Counted from the first letter of the stretch, positions 13,101 through 24,552 are shown. The stretch: 64,000 bases of DNA from Zonotrichia leucophrys gambelii (GCF_028769735.1 NC_088172.1:75230631-75294630); one strand, 5' to 3'. Notes: a model not told the origin generated them from the letters alone. Numbers and translations: made by a program.

Positions 13101-13390
13101 TTGTATGTGTCACGAAACCACCTGTGGCACAGCAAAACACTGCTACTCTCGACGCCTGGCTTCTGTGGCCATCTTTGCCATGGCCTTCACAGGGTGATGA
13201 TGGGCAAGTCATATCCCTAATCTCTGCCTCCACCTGGGAAAATGCTGCTGCCTTGAGTTAGAAGGAGGATAATGAGGACAGATCTTTGGGCCCCAGGGCT
13301 GAAGGCTCCCAGCAGATTCAGGCGGAGAAAGGATGAGAACACCATCTTTGCCTGACACATCACCAGTGTGTGGTGTCAAAGATGACATCA

Positions 13391-13422
13391 TGGCATGGCA
13401 TGGCATGGCATGGCATGGCATG
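13391..13422. repeat. (TGGCA)6 microsatellite
   Basis: Six uninterrupted TGGCA units form the array, which is flanked by unique sequence. It creates a spurious frame on the plus strand reading MAWHGMAWH. Confidence 0.95.
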
Positions 13423-14360
13423 TTAAGCATTTACCCTCAGAAAGAGAAAATAGCAGAAGCATGTGTAATCATTTGCCTTTCATGCCAACATACTTTTCTC
13501 ATGTAAAGAGAGGCTCTGGCGGCCCTAAGGAGGCTGAGAGATGCCCGTGCTCCCCTGTGAAGGTGGAGCTATCAGGCAAGGATGCCAGGCTACCCGCCTG
13601 GGTAAATTTGTGCATGCACTTCATGTTGTAATAGACTTTAGTATCTGATAACAGAGCCTTGCTGGAGTCTGGCATGAGGACAGAAGGAATCAAAGGTCAT
13701 GCCATGAATTCCAGTTATGCTGATAGGCATCTATAGTCAGAGGAAGGAGCCCAAGAACAGGAACTGTAAACTGGTTGGGAGGGCTGGAAAACAGAAGCTG
13801 GTTCAGGGATGACAGGAATGGGTCATTTTGGATCCCAGCTGTACATTTGGTTGCCCATGTTTGCCAGGGACGTGGGATGGTGTTTTCCCCACTGGAGTGA
13901 ACATGAACTCTGCCATTACTAGTTTAACAAACAGACCAAGCACACAGCAATAAATGCATTAAATAGCTAGCACATGTCCCTCCAGAGGCCTCTCCCTCAC
14001 AGAGGAGCTGATTCATGACACGGATGGGCTGATCAGCAGATAGGCAGCAGATGCAATTTTGCAGTGTGTACCTTGCACCAGGGGAACTGTCTGCACATGG
14101 AAACAGCTGAGAATGGATATGATACACTGCCTGCTTTTGCCTCATGAGTCTGACACTACCACTCACCTTGTGCCTCACTCCTAGCAGATGCCTGGTGGCA
14201 CACTGCTCTGAGATGCACACTGGGGGCTAAGAGAGTTCACACAAGGAGAGAGACTCTGCAGCTCTGCACAGAGATGGTTCAATGATCCCTGCACAGCTCT
14301 GTGCTGGGCTCTGGAGGCAGGAAGAGGAGTTTTAAGTTCCTGTGGTACCCAGAAGAAAAG
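13423..14360. other. Non-coding unique DNA
   Basis: This stretch holds short overlapping frames on both strands, none recognisable. No repeat family or RNA gene is seen. Confidence 0.6.
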
Positions 14361-14446
14361 GATGGGATGGGATGGGATGGGATGGGATGGGATGGGATGG
14401 GATGGGATGGGATGGGATGGGATGGGATGGGATGGGATGGGATGGG
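14361..14446. repeat. (GATGG)17 microsatellite
   Basis: Seventeen perfect copies give G-triplets separated by only two bases (GGGATGGGAT) on the plus strand, a pattern able to form G-quadruplexes. On the minus strand it produces an artificial Ser-His-Pro-Ile-Pro reading frame (14181-14489), which should not be annotated as protein. Confidence 0.97.
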
Positions 14447-15119
14447 ACAGAAATGAAGGATGGGGAAACAGAAGAAAAGCTCCTAGCAAGTGACTGACAC
14501 TTCTAGTTGTATTGCAATAATTTATTTAATTGTTTTTTCTTATTCTTCAATGAAATTACTCCACTGTTTTCACAGTTTCACAACACTGTCCTCCAGCCTT
14601 GGACTTGATGTGCTCACTCTGCCTTTGCTTTTCAAATCATTTTCTGTTTCGATTTACCTGCTTCATGGCTGTTGCTTTTTGCCTCATCACAGGTACTGAC
14701 AAAGGCTTTGATGACAGTCTAAAGTCACTTTTGAGATGGGAGAGAACTGGCAAACAGGGAGGAGGTTGAAATAGAGGTCAGCATAGGCAGGGACAACACA
14801 AACTGTTAGCACATGTTATCGTCAGAGCATCTTTTCTCTTTGCTCCTCGGCCTGTTAGTGGAACATGTCAGCCAGCGACTGAAGCTACCCATGAGGAATT
14901 GGACAAGGGCTTGATTTTTAGCAACTGAGTAGTCACAGATCCAGACCACTGAAAGCTGGTCCCAGACTCCTGGAAAACTGATGGGAAAAATCTGATGTAG
15001 TTCAGGGAGGCTTGGCTTCAACTTCATAGAGAACAGCCTGAAATTGAAACAGTGGGTGCATAAAACCTCACCCATTCAGTAACTACAAGGAAACTGGACT
15101 AAAACTGATAAATGTGAGC
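14447..15119. other. Non-coding unique DNA
   Basis: No gene or repeat is recognised. A minus-strand frame at 14806-15075 (89 codons) has no domain I can name and no splice or promoter context that supports it. Confidence 0.55.
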
Positions 15120-16130
15120 TTCAGTGAACAGATTAAATCGTCCATTTAAATTAGTAAGCAGGAGAACTTATTTTTAAATATTAAATAAAACCTTCTTTTC
15201 CAGTTATCCTTTTAATTATTTTCCATAAAGGCTCATAGTCATCAGGCTGTAACCAGAAAGACTCTGTTGACTTAAAACCACATACAGTCTATCTACTTAA
15301 TTACTGTTACCAGCAGACAATTTTATCTACACATATTTATTTACAGCTTTACGTGTTTCTATAAAATCTTGATTATTACAATTTTATATGCTGGGAAATA
15401 GTGAATTATGTATTTTTAATTTGTTATAGGATGACTGTTTATCTTTAGAACTGATTTATATCAGGCTGCAAATGAAATGAATTTGAATCCATTAAAAATC
15501 TCTAAAAACATTTATATTAAACTCTTTTCTTATTATTTATATAAACCACCTTAATTGCAAAACATAAAATAAAATTCAATATTAAACAAAAGAAGTTGTA
15601 TCAGTGGCTAGCATCAAACAGGTTGTTCCAGGATACCATATACCCCAATATCGTAGACCTGCTGAATCTTTTTGCTCATTCTCATTTTCCTCATAGGTCA
15701 GAGGAGAAAAACAAGCTTGTCTGTTTTTTTTTTCAAACTTCATTAAATTTCTTAAGTTTGATTAAGCAAGTCACTGAATTTAAGTTGTTGAGTAAACTGA
15801 AACAGAATAAATAGTCATCTTCTACTCATGGAAGAGCATTTGGTCTCAAAAATGGATTTATCGTTTTTCAAGCTTTGGTTCCAGGTGCTTAGGCAGTCTT
15901 GGTTCAGCTTTCTGAAATATTTTGGCAGGAAGCATGTGTAACTTGATATTTAAACAAATAATCAAGACAAAGAAATACTTTTTATCAAATATACTAAGCA
16001 TCCAAATACAGATGGCCATTGTTCCACGTTTAAATAGCTCAATTTCAAACGAGAGAAAATATATTGAACTTATAATTCTTAAAATTATTAAAAGTCTACC
16101 ATTGTTATCATAAGTCATCTACAACAGATG
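15120..16130. other. AT-rich block
   Basis: This kilobase is clearly richer in A/T than its neighbours, with many TAAT/ATTA and AATAAA-like words. Frames on both strands at 15858-16118 are short and unrecognised. It could be an ancient decayed transposon, a matrix-attachment-like region or a homeodomain-rich conserved element; sequence alone does not decide. Confidence 0.45.
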
Positions 16131-19100
16131 TTAAGAATAGGATGGAACTTGCATTTCCTACACAGTGACTGGTCTACCTTAAGCTACTACTAGGGACTGT
16201 GGATGGCTTCAGCACCACAAATCACTGCCCCAGAGACAAAATTTCCACCTGGGAATTACAAGTATCCTCCAGACAGAGCCGCACAGAGCTGTCAGAGCAG
16301 TCATGTCCGCCTGGGCTTTTTTTCCTCTTCCATTCAGCCTGTTTTTCCAGTTACAATCCCAAAGGAAGTCTTTCTATACCGCTTACAAGACCGGAGGAAG
16401 ACCCTAGACAACATGAACAGAGCATAAAATTGATGCTGATATGACTGCTTGGATTGGAAAGGCACCTGAAACTCCACCTTGAAGATTCTGCATCCCTGGC
16501 CTCTCTTTCCACCCTAGGAAAGTAGTCTAATAATGTGGGAAAGGGGCAGCTACTCCATGAGGGGGTAAGTTGTGAAAAAGGCTGGCACATGCTGTCCTAA
16601 AAGGTCATGATAATCTTCTGGTTTATTACCTGTTTTATTAATTTATTGGCATTAATTAATTGGCTACTGTCTTCTCTGAGAATTGTCTCAACCAAGCAGT
16701 ATCTGTTCGTGATTTATACTTGGCACTTCTCTCATAGAAGTTTTTCCTCTCTAACTCAGCTTGAGCAAGACTTGCCTCTTCTTCTTCATGCCAACTTCAC
16801 TGAAGTGTCTCATCTTCCTGCTTCTGCTTCTCTTTGTACTAAACACCATGGGAGATGCAATTGGACAGTCTTTGAGCCAGTAGCCTGTCTGCTACTCTTC
16901 CATCACCAGCACTCAGTCTGTCATCTTGCTGGGTGGCAACAAACACATCACTATTAAGAGGAATTGTTTCAGAGTCAGATGCTCCTAACCTCCAGCTTCA
17001 CTGCCTTCAGTGAGATGAGTCAGCTGAGGATCTGCTCCTTCAGGAAAACAAGGCCTATCAGAAAGGCTGCACAGGGAAGAAAAACAGAGTTTCTTAAAAG
17101 GTTAGCTAACACTGCTTTAACTAAAGCCCGCCGCAGCCCAGTTTCTGCAGGCTTATGGCATGTAAATCTTGGATTAACTCAATATTCAGTAGAGCTTTGC
17201 AATGCACTCGTAACATTTTCCAGTTCAGTGTGAAGAATTGGGCCTCTCATGAGCCTCTTTTCAGCATTTCTCCAAAGCTCTGGATATCCTTCTCCAGTGA
17301 GGGATTTGGAGGGGATGCATTATGAGCAGGACACTAATCTGCTCCTCACTGTAGCGTGTGAGGAACGGAATCTCAGACGGCATCATACGGCATTTGATCC
17401 CTATTTCGTCCCTAAGGTAACCTGGTGGAGAACCAGGTGGTGTGCAGCCCTTCCAGCCCAGATTCCACTATTTAACTGCTAGAGATGTTCTGGTGTCAAG
17501 TTTTCACAGATGATTTTAGGTGGGAAAGTATATCTAGCTCCTAATTAAATTGAGAAGAGAAGGCAGCTTGCTGTCACTGCTGGAACACTGCTGTCAGTCA
17601 CTGCTGTTCAAAAATTTTATATACATCTCAGGAGCCATGACAGAGAGAAAATCTGAAGCTCAGCCTGTTAAGGAATCATGCTCACATTTTTAGTTTCCAG
17701 GTTCACTCTTTTTTTTCTTTTTTTTTTTTTAAAGCCTGAGAGGTCTCCTGTTTGCAATTCAGTGCAGGCTTCTGGCTGCAAGAAACAATTAACCATGCCT
17801 CCAATCAGGACGGAAACAGAAAGGTACGGAGAGAAGATTAAGATCAAATCCCCAAACATAAAAGGAAATATAAAGCAAAAAATTGAAAAGTGGAACGGCA
17901 TGCTTCATCTCTATCATTGATAAAATATTTTGCAATCCTGGAAAACTTAATAGCTTCTTTGGCATAATCTTTATGACCTTAAAGGGGTGATAAGGAAGGT
18001 TAAAAACTGTTTCTGAAAGGTTATGCATTTTCCTAGTCAACTCAGTTTTTCCTTCTCACCTCCAAGGCTAACATTCAAAAGGAAGTTTGACACGTGGGTT
18101 GTGTCGGAACTTGGAAGCTGTTTATTTAGCTCCTCCCAAGATATTGCCTAGGGAACCTTGCAGAGCAGGGCAAGAAAGGGAGCCCGGTGAAGTGGCAATG
18201 GCATCAGAAAAGTGAAGGGTCCGTAGCTCAAACTGCTCGAGTTTATTAAAACAAAATAGGTCAGTGGAGTTGCCCAGAGGGTTACATAAGGCAGAAAGTA
18301 GCAGTCCACAGCAGAGGAGAAGGGAGCCTGTTAAAAGGCAAAGCCACTCCAGTTTGTTTATGGCCAGAGATAACTGTCTTGTGGTGTGTCTGTTCTCCAT
18401 AGCTGACAGAGTAAATCACACCCTTTATCTGCACAGCAGATGAGAATTTGGACTGAGCTCTTGTTTTGTGAGCTGTGGATTAAAGCAAATGGGGCTGTTA
18501 TTTATTATTATGGCTAGCATTATTATTTTGTTCTTGCCATCTCTGCATTTCAGTCTTTATGTAAGGAATTTCACCACAATGGTTTCTTGCAGGGCATGTT
18601 AGGCACCATGATAGCAGTAAGGATAAAAGCTTGATCAATCTGAAAAGAAAGGTGGCTTGGCAGTTGTATACAGGCAAGGGAAATGATCAAATGTCTTTGA
18701 GATCATGACATTCTCACTCTGGGCTGGAGGTCAGCCCCAAGTCAGATATGACATCTGGGAACATGGAAGTGCCTATGGCCTGCTGACACATCTGTCCCAG
18801 TACCAATTTCCTTCTGTTCTGACTGCAACTCCTGTGCCAGAAATCCAGCTTCCTATCTTAAACACTGTCCTCTGTGTCCCAGTTCCCTGGTTCTTGGCAC
18901 AGACAGGCATCTCTTGCAAAGATGTTAGGCACCCTACAGCTCTTACACCTCAGTAAGGGTATTTTCCATTTCAGGAACCCAAATCTCAAGTATTTATCCT
19001 TCAGAAGTGGAAGCCTGCTGTCCCTCTCCATGCCTCCTCTTTGGCTCCTGTGGTACATTGCTCCTTCCTTTCCACAACTTCAGTTCAGTAACAGGGCAGA

Positions 19101-20439
19101 GTCACTTGTTCTGAGAGCTCTTCCCAAAATCAGGCAGCAGCCAGGTCCCACTGAAGCTCATACGATCAGAGATCACCTGATACCACAGAAAACACATGTA
19201 CTATTTTTCATGTTTTCAGGTCTGTAAGAACAAAGAGGAGCTCTTTGCTAGTTTTAGACGGTCTGATCCAGTGACACCTACTGAGTGGGCCATGACCTAG
19301 GAAGCTTTCTCAGCAGCTTTAGGAACAGGTTCCTGGGAGGAAACATGAAACACATGCCTTTGAGCCATTTGCTGGGAGCTGGTCAGAGGAACAAAGGAGC
19401 TTTATCTTCCATGGGAAAATGCTGAATCATCAAAATACACATTTTTCATAGGGGCACATCCATTTTCATGACATTTTCAGGAAAAAGTTTCTCTAATGCC
19501 AGACAGAAAGCAGAAGGTTCTTTTTATTTTCATTTTGGGCAGAGATTTGAAAGAGACAGACAAGGATAAAAGGCGAAAATCATATTCAGTCTGCTGGACA
19601 AACAATAGGAGAGTCAGTTCAAGTTTTGCTCTGCCCATTCTAGAAGCAGGGCTGGATCTGCTCTGAGCAAACACCTGCGTGCTAGAGAATAGCTGGAGGA
19701 GACAAGGGTGTAAATGTCTCTCCTTGCATAATTTTTGCAAGATACATTTTAAAATGCCTGGGTCTGTCCCATGTCAGAAGAGCAATTCTGACACCCTGAA
19801 AACATCTGTACCTGAGGATTTGGCCATCCCAGCCAGATGGATGGTTTACATTCTCCTACACCTCATCTGCATCCTTGCAACTCACCAAGCCTCAGCAGCA
19901 TCTGTGCCACGTGTCAGGGTCACATCCCTACAGGACAAAAGGGGATAAAACTTGAGCCCCCTCCTTCACTCAGAGAACTGCTTCCTTTTTTTCCTGTGCA
20001 GAAACTTTTCTCCTTATCAGCCAAGCTCTGCCACGCCAGCATGGAATAGGTTTTTGGCTGCGAGAGCCCTGGCTTCTTTCATGCTACACCTACTTACCCG
20101 CACAGAGGATCAGGGGCCCTGCAACACAGCAAGGATGCTCCCACCACAGCCCTTTCTGGAATAACCTCACAAGAGCACTGCACACTTCTCTCCTGATCTG
20201 TCAGAAAAGCATCAGCCTCCTCCTGCAATATCCACCTGGACAAGAATGCTGCTCTTTAGGGTCACTTTCTTCCCCCACCAAATCTGGCCCTGTCTTGTAG
20301 GATCTTGCTGCTGGGTGAAATGCATTTTCTTTTGGCACACAGATGCCTTTGTTTGGTTGTATCTGCTCTTTTTAAGGGATCACCCACAGCCCATGCAGCT
20401 CTCACCATGAGTTCTCCTCCTTTTTGGGGCCCCTGAAAG
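16131..20439. other. Non-coding unique DNA
   Basis: No exon or RNA gene is recognised. Visible details are a T-rich run at 17711-17732 and a small hairpin near 17420 (ACCTGGT, loop GGAGA, ACCAGGT). CpGs are locally retained around 17360-17410 in otherwise CpG-poor DNA. Confidence 0.55.
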
Positions 20440-20867
20440 TGTGGCCGGTTCTGATTAATTTACACCAAAGCTCAATTCAAAAGGGACCTGATGTGTGTCG
20501 TTTTTAGTGGGCCGGGCTTTGACAAAGAATCATTCTCAGGTGCGGCAGCTCTGTTCTCCTAACAGGTAGGCATTTCCACGACTAGTACGAATATTCACTC
20601 CTCCTCACGTGTGGCTGGGAGCCTTAATTCCTGGGAGGGAAGAGCACGGCGTGACTTGTATGATCCATAGTGTTACAGGCCTTTGAAACTGCATTTTCTA
20701 GTCCTTCAGCTTCTCGCTGGCTCCAAGAGGCCAAAATTTAAAGCAGGTCTGTGCTCTAGTGAGTAACTGATGTAATTACGCTCACTTGTTACAAGGAGAA
20801 GCTTTCACAAGAGGGGGAGGAGGTGGCCCCACGCCAGGAGGTGTGTCCCCGATGACAAGCCGCGGAG
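20440..20867. promoter_or_regulatory. Motif-rich flank of CpG island, possible conserved non-coding element
   Basis: The 430 bp before the promoter-like cluster has the look of regulatory DNA. It contains a near-palindromic CTTTGACAAAG (TCF/SOX-like), TGATTAATTTA and GATGTAATTAC homeodomain-like words, the E-box CACGTG (CTCACGTGTGG), and retained CpGs outside the island proper. No open frame of note is present. The assignment is inference from motif content; cross-species conservation was not tested. Confidence 0.4.
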
Positions 20868-20965
20868 CCAATCACAGCCCTGAAAGATCATCACATTCAT
20901 ACCAAAAAGAAAAGAAACCGCCCCAGGGTATTTATATTGAGGAAGGAAAAAAAAAAAAAAAAAGA
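20868..20965 (+). promoter_or_regulatory. Candidate core promoter: CCAAT, GC box, TATA-like
   Basis: On the plus strand CCAAT lies at 20868-20872, a GC box (ACCGCCCCA) at about 20917-20925 and the TATA-like TATTTATA at 20929-20936. Order and spacing match a vertebrate class II promoter, placing a start site near 20960, beside an A17 run. No ATG occurs before about 21260, and the frames after it are short, so a product would be non-coding or have its start codon in a downstream exon. Confidence 0.4.
20947..20963. repeat. A17 homopolymer
   Basis: Seventeen adenines lie at the predicted start site of the neighbouring promoter cluster. It may be a nucleosome-excluding promoter tract or a slippage-prone run. 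Confidence 0.95.
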
Positions 20966-21574
20966 GCTGGCAAGAAAGAGAAAAAGAGGCTGAGAACCTG
21001 CAACTTTGTTAACTAACTCTGCAGCTGAATTGAAAAAGGCCAGCCTGGTCCCCCTACAAATCTTGCTTCCTATCCCCTCCCCTCTCTCAAGCATCTCTGG
21101 AAATCTGTCTGTAAACCGGAGTGAAAAGTTCAGCTGCTTGGAGCGGTCCCGCTCTCCCCCCGGCAGAGCCGCTGGCTGCCTGTGGGGCTGCCGGGCCGGG
21201 CCCGAGCAGAGCGGGCCCCGGGAGGGCCGGCCCCGGCAGGCAGGTGGGCAGCGAGCCCTTGATGCCAGCGGGACAGGGAGCAGGGCCGGCCAGGAGCCCC
21301 CGGGATTAATAATTACCTTCCCAGCACCCAGCACGCTGGCATGGGCTCCCAGCTGCCCGCGCCTCTGTTAAATAGCTAGGGAAAGAGAAGGCGGGTTTAG
21401 CTTTAACCAAGGGGTAAACGGTCAGCACTTACAAATGCTGAACCACCAAAAACCGGCCCGCCACAGGTTATTTATTCCACTTGCACAAGAGGACTGTGAG
21501 GTTCAAAGGATGAGAGGGCCCGTGGCAGCCTACAAACCCCATTTTCTGCCCCTGGCCTGTTGGATGAACCAGGG

Positions 21575-21582
21575 TATAAAAA
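21575..21582 (+). promoter_or_regulatory. TATA box inside CpG island
   Basis: The sequence GGGTATAAAAATGC contains a strong TATA match. It is followed by a pyrimidine-rich stretch where initiation could occur near 21605. Downstream, ATGGGGCTGTAA is a three-codon frame, and no long frame starts nearby. This may be an alternative start for the same unit as the upstream CCAAT/TATA cluster. Confidence 0.4.
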
Positions 21583-21727
21583 TGCTTTCCCTCCCCGAGC
21601 GGCTTTTCTTCCTGCCCGCCCTCTCTGCTGCCTTTCTCTGTTCTGACTGCCTGTTCCCGGGTACAGACTGTCTCTGACCGCCTCGCACAATGGGGCTGTA
21701 ATATAACCTCAGCGCGAACGAGCTGCC

Positions 21728-21746
21728 ATTAATAATAATAATAAAA
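21728..21746. repeat. Short (TAA)n run
   Basis: About five AAT/TAA units sit between GC-rich segments (CCATTAATAATAATAATAAAAAC). The run yields several TAAT homeodomain cores. It is too short to call a variable microsatellite. Confidence 0.8.
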
Positions 21747-22250
21747 ACGCCCATCACACCCTACGGCAGCTGCGAATAGGGCCGAGCAGCAGCCCCGCTC
21801 CCCCGTGGGAAACCGGTGTCCCCCGGGAGCCCGCAGCCCCCACACCGCCGCCGCTCTGGCTGCCGGGGGCAGGCGCTGTGCTTTGCCGGGGTGGGGAGCA
21901 CAAAGGCTTTTCCCCGCCCGGGAAGGTCCGGGCCGGGCGGGCCGGAGCGAGGCGCGGGGCTGCCCTGCCACCTGCCGGCTGTGGGGCTCCGTGCGGGCCG
22001 CGGGCACGGCCCCCACCCCACAGGCCTGGAGCGGGGCCGGGCCCAGCGCTGCCCTTGGGAAGGGCACCGCGCCGCAGCCTGGGTCAGAGCTGCGGGCCCC
22101 GGCGCTCTGTGTAACCCTGCCCGCGTCTGCCCAGCCTGCGGGGCCGCACAGCTGCCGAGGGCAGAGGCGCTGGGGCAAGCAGGGGCCTGGAATGGAAGGG
22201 ACGTGGCCCGCCCCAGGCTGCAGGGGCAGCGGTGGGGAGAAGGCTGAGTG

Positions 22251-23693
22251 TTGCTCTGCTATGGTTGGTGGTGCCGCGCTGTCAGCCCCGGCTCTTTGTT
22301 CCCTCTCCTCCCCACCTCCCGCACAATCGTCTGACTGTTTCAGGCACGCACAGCTCTGGCTACTCAGCCCCTCCCCTTGCAAAAAACAGGAGACCGAGGA
22401 AACTCCTCTCCCATCCGCATCGTGTGAGAAATGGGGAGGAGACCTTTCCCATACCGCACGGGGCTGTCAGTGGTAGTTCTCTGTGCGGCTGGAGAACCTC
22501 TGTGGCTCCGAAACAGGCAGCGGGCACACACTGGCTGCTGACCAGTGTCTGGTGGCCACACAGTGTGGTCATCTTGGGCTGGCTTTGCTGAAACTCCAAA
22601 GGGCTTAGGGGTGGGGAGAGGGGACAGCAGAATGGGCACATCCCGGTGTGGGCTTTCAGTCAAGCAGGAGGCCTCGGGGGCTAAGTGCAGTGCCTTCTCT
22701 TTTGTCAGGGGTGATGACCTCAGTGGAAATATGCGGGATCAGTCTCAAGGTGCCCATCTTGTAGCAGCTCAATAGAGAGCCCGCACTGTGGGGCAGCCAT
22801 GCCAGATGTCAGGCTTGCTGTCACAGGCCCTTTGCCAAAGATGGTGTTCTGAACACTGTCTCTCTGCCCTGCACCACAGTCCCTTCCCTCTCTCCCCATT
22901 AGGAGAATTAGGATTTTTCGGCTGCCTCCCTTTAGCATCGCTCCCCCCTTCTCCTCCCTCCAACACTGTAGCTCACTCCCCTTCTCGGTAAAGACCACCC
23001 ATTGCCATGGTAACATTGCCTCTTACAAAGTTGCAAGCAGACACAAAGATATGTTTCTCCCCTGCTTTATAGGCCCCCCCATCCCTTCATCCTGGTTAAT
23101 AGGTCAGGACTTGGCTTGTAGGGAGGGGATGGAGGGCTCTTGCATTTCAGTTTCATTGAGGAGGGAGAAGGTATTCCAACCCCTTTGCTCCACAAGTGCT
23201 GAAGCCTCTGGCCACTGCAGGGAAAAAGCTGTCATTCACAGCCCTCCTGAAAGCGCTTGAAGGCTATGGTACCCCAGGTGGATACTGGTAGTGCAGATAC
23301 TGATCCTGCCCTAGGAAAGAGGAGCTGCCAGTTAGAGGGGACAGGGTCCATGGAAGACAAAAGAGGGAAATGAAGACCTGTATTTCATCCACTCTGAGCA
23401 GGAAAAATCTCTGCTGTGGTTGTGTTCTGTTGCTGCCTCCCTGAGCAGCTCTGGTTCTCTTCCCAAAATGATTTCTTCAGCTTATAAAGCTAATTGGGCT
23501 GTGTCCAGGACTGCTGGCACCCCTTGCTGCCACAGCCATGAATAATGGTGTGTGCTACTTACATGGCAGTAAGCAGGAATTTAATACTAGCCTGGATGCA
23601 CCCATGGTTCACTATGACTGCACTGTGGACAACAGCTTATATTCATCAGTCTCTTGCTCACTTTTCCTTCCCTTCTTACTTATATACATCTCC
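22251..23693. other. Non-coding DNA after the CpG island
   Basis: GC content declines from the island. Overlapping frames on both strands (22232-22591 plus, 22360-22663 minus) are unrecognised and probably spurious. A G-quadruplex motif at 22601-22623 is listed separately. Confidence 0.55.
22601..22623 (+). other. Predicted G-quadruplex motif
   Basis: Four G-runs of at least three bases are separated by loops of 4, 1 and 3 nt: GGG-CTTA-GGGG-T-GGGG-AGA-GGGG (the final G spans the line to 22623). This satisfies the canonical G4 pattern on the plus strand, a few hundred bases beyond the CpG island. Confidence 0.7.
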
Positions 23694-23807
23694 CTCTTCT
23701 CTCCCAGTGGATTTGCCCCAGGCCTTTGCAACACTGAACAAAATTTTTCTCTCTTCTCTCCCAGTGGATTTGCCCCAGGCCTTTGCAACACTGAACAAAA
23801 TTTTTCT
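23694..23807. repeat. Exact 57-bp tandem duplication
   Basis: Two identical 57-bp copies lie at 23694-23750 and 23751-23807. Each starts with CTCTTCTCTCCCAG, resembling a splice acceptor (polypyrimidine tract plus CAG), and ends AAAATTTTTCT. The unit is a multiple of three, so a plus-strand frame repeats the same 19 residues, but that frame is otherwise unsupported. The absence of any difference suggests a very recent event or copy-number variation. Confidence 0.97.
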
Positions 23808-23870
23808 TTCATCCTCCTTTTTCTTCTTCTTTCACTTCTTTTCACTTCTTTTCTTCTCTTTCACTTTGAC
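23801..23870. repeat. Polypyrimidine tract
   Basis: An imperfect CTT/TTC-rich run directly follows the 57-bp duplication. Such tracts are slippage-prone and can form triplex DNA. It may explain why the adjacent unit, which starts with similar pyrimidines, was duplicated. Confidence 0.8.
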
Positions 23871-24552
23871 CAAGATGTTCCTTCTCCTTGAAACCAGTGA
23901 AGGCTCTCCCACATCTCCTGACCTGTTTGTCAGTCTGGTCCCTCCCAATTTATAATTTTTGTTGTATTGTTGCCATATTCTCTTATAGTGGTCACATATT
24001 CTCTTACCTCCCCTTAAGTATCCATAAGTCTTCACCTCTTCCATAGGCTCCCCTCCTCTGAGTTCACCTTACCACCATCACCACTGAACTTCTCTGCCCT
24101 GACCAGTCTGTTTCACCCTGCACGTTTCTCTAGGGGTGGGCTTGCATCCACAGTGTAAATCCTCGGGCCACTGTTCTGGTGTCAAGTGCTGTGGCTTGTC
24201 ACATGCTACTGCAGTGCATCTGTGCCAGGCTTTGGCACCACAGCTGTTCAGGAGAGCTTGGCGTGAGCATCAAGGACTTCCCATCAAATTCTCTTGCTTG
24301 CAAATGTGCTGCTGAACCTGCTGACTGCCCCAAAGCAGGAGTGTGTTTACAGCACCTGAGAACTGGCTTTGAACATTCCTATTTAATGCAAAGGTGTTCT
24401 AATAAAATAACATTTTTAAAAGGTAGCTGGACTAAGGAGAAGAAGGATTGGTATCAATAATGTTTATGCTCTGGCAACCCTGAGAGAGAAAATGGCATGG
24501 AAAGGAATTATGTCTCCTAATATATTTTGCAGCAAATGGAAGACTCTGAGGG

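Larger units (their letters stand above)
7091..13390. other. Non-coding unique DNA with small inverted and direct repeats
   Basis: No exon or RNA gene is recognised. The longest open frame is 176 codons on the minus strand (9069-9599); it has no recognisable domain and is probably chance. The stretch contains three inverted repeats and a 27-bp tandem duplication, listed separately. Frames at 12151-13233 overlap each other on both strands and look spurious. Confidence 0.55.
13391..14446. other. Kilobase bounded by two pentanucleotide arrays
   Basis: The (TGGCA)6 and (GATGG)17 arrays lie within 1.1 kb of each other, separated by unremarkable sequence. This entry only notes the clustering; no element was recognised that would explain it. 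Confidence 0.3.
21110..22250. promoter_or_regulatory. CpG island
   Basis: About 1.1 kb of markedly GC-rich DNA with dense CpGs, GC-box-like words (GGGCCGGGCC, CCGCCCGG) and an AT-rich interlude near 21300-21480 and 21700-21760. Long frames on both strands (for example 21805-22476 plus, 21729-22382 minus) reflect the scarcity of stop codons in GC-rich DNA. They are Pro/Gly/Arg/Ala-rich with no domain. CpG islands in vertebrates mostly mark promoters, often of developmental genes or lncRNAs. Which strand is transcribed is unclear, and I recognise no first coding exon. Confidence 0.75.

Noticed and set aside
12685..13233. Opposed frames of 170 (plus) and 164 (minus) codons
   Set aside because: Each is the shadow of the other and neither matches a known family; Cys/Thr/Ser richness follows base composition.
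13391..14446. CRISPR array
   Set aside because: The repeats are contiguous pentamers without spacers, and the genome is a vertebrate.
14181..14489. Minus-strand frame with repeated Ser-His-Pro-Ile-Pro
   Set aside because: Translation of the (GATGG)17 array; not a repeat protein.
21729..22476. Frames of 217 and 223 codons on opposite strands
   Set aside because: They overlap each other within the CpG island. Both are Pro/Ala/Gly/Arg-rich without domains, which is what stop-poor GC-rich DNA gives by chance.
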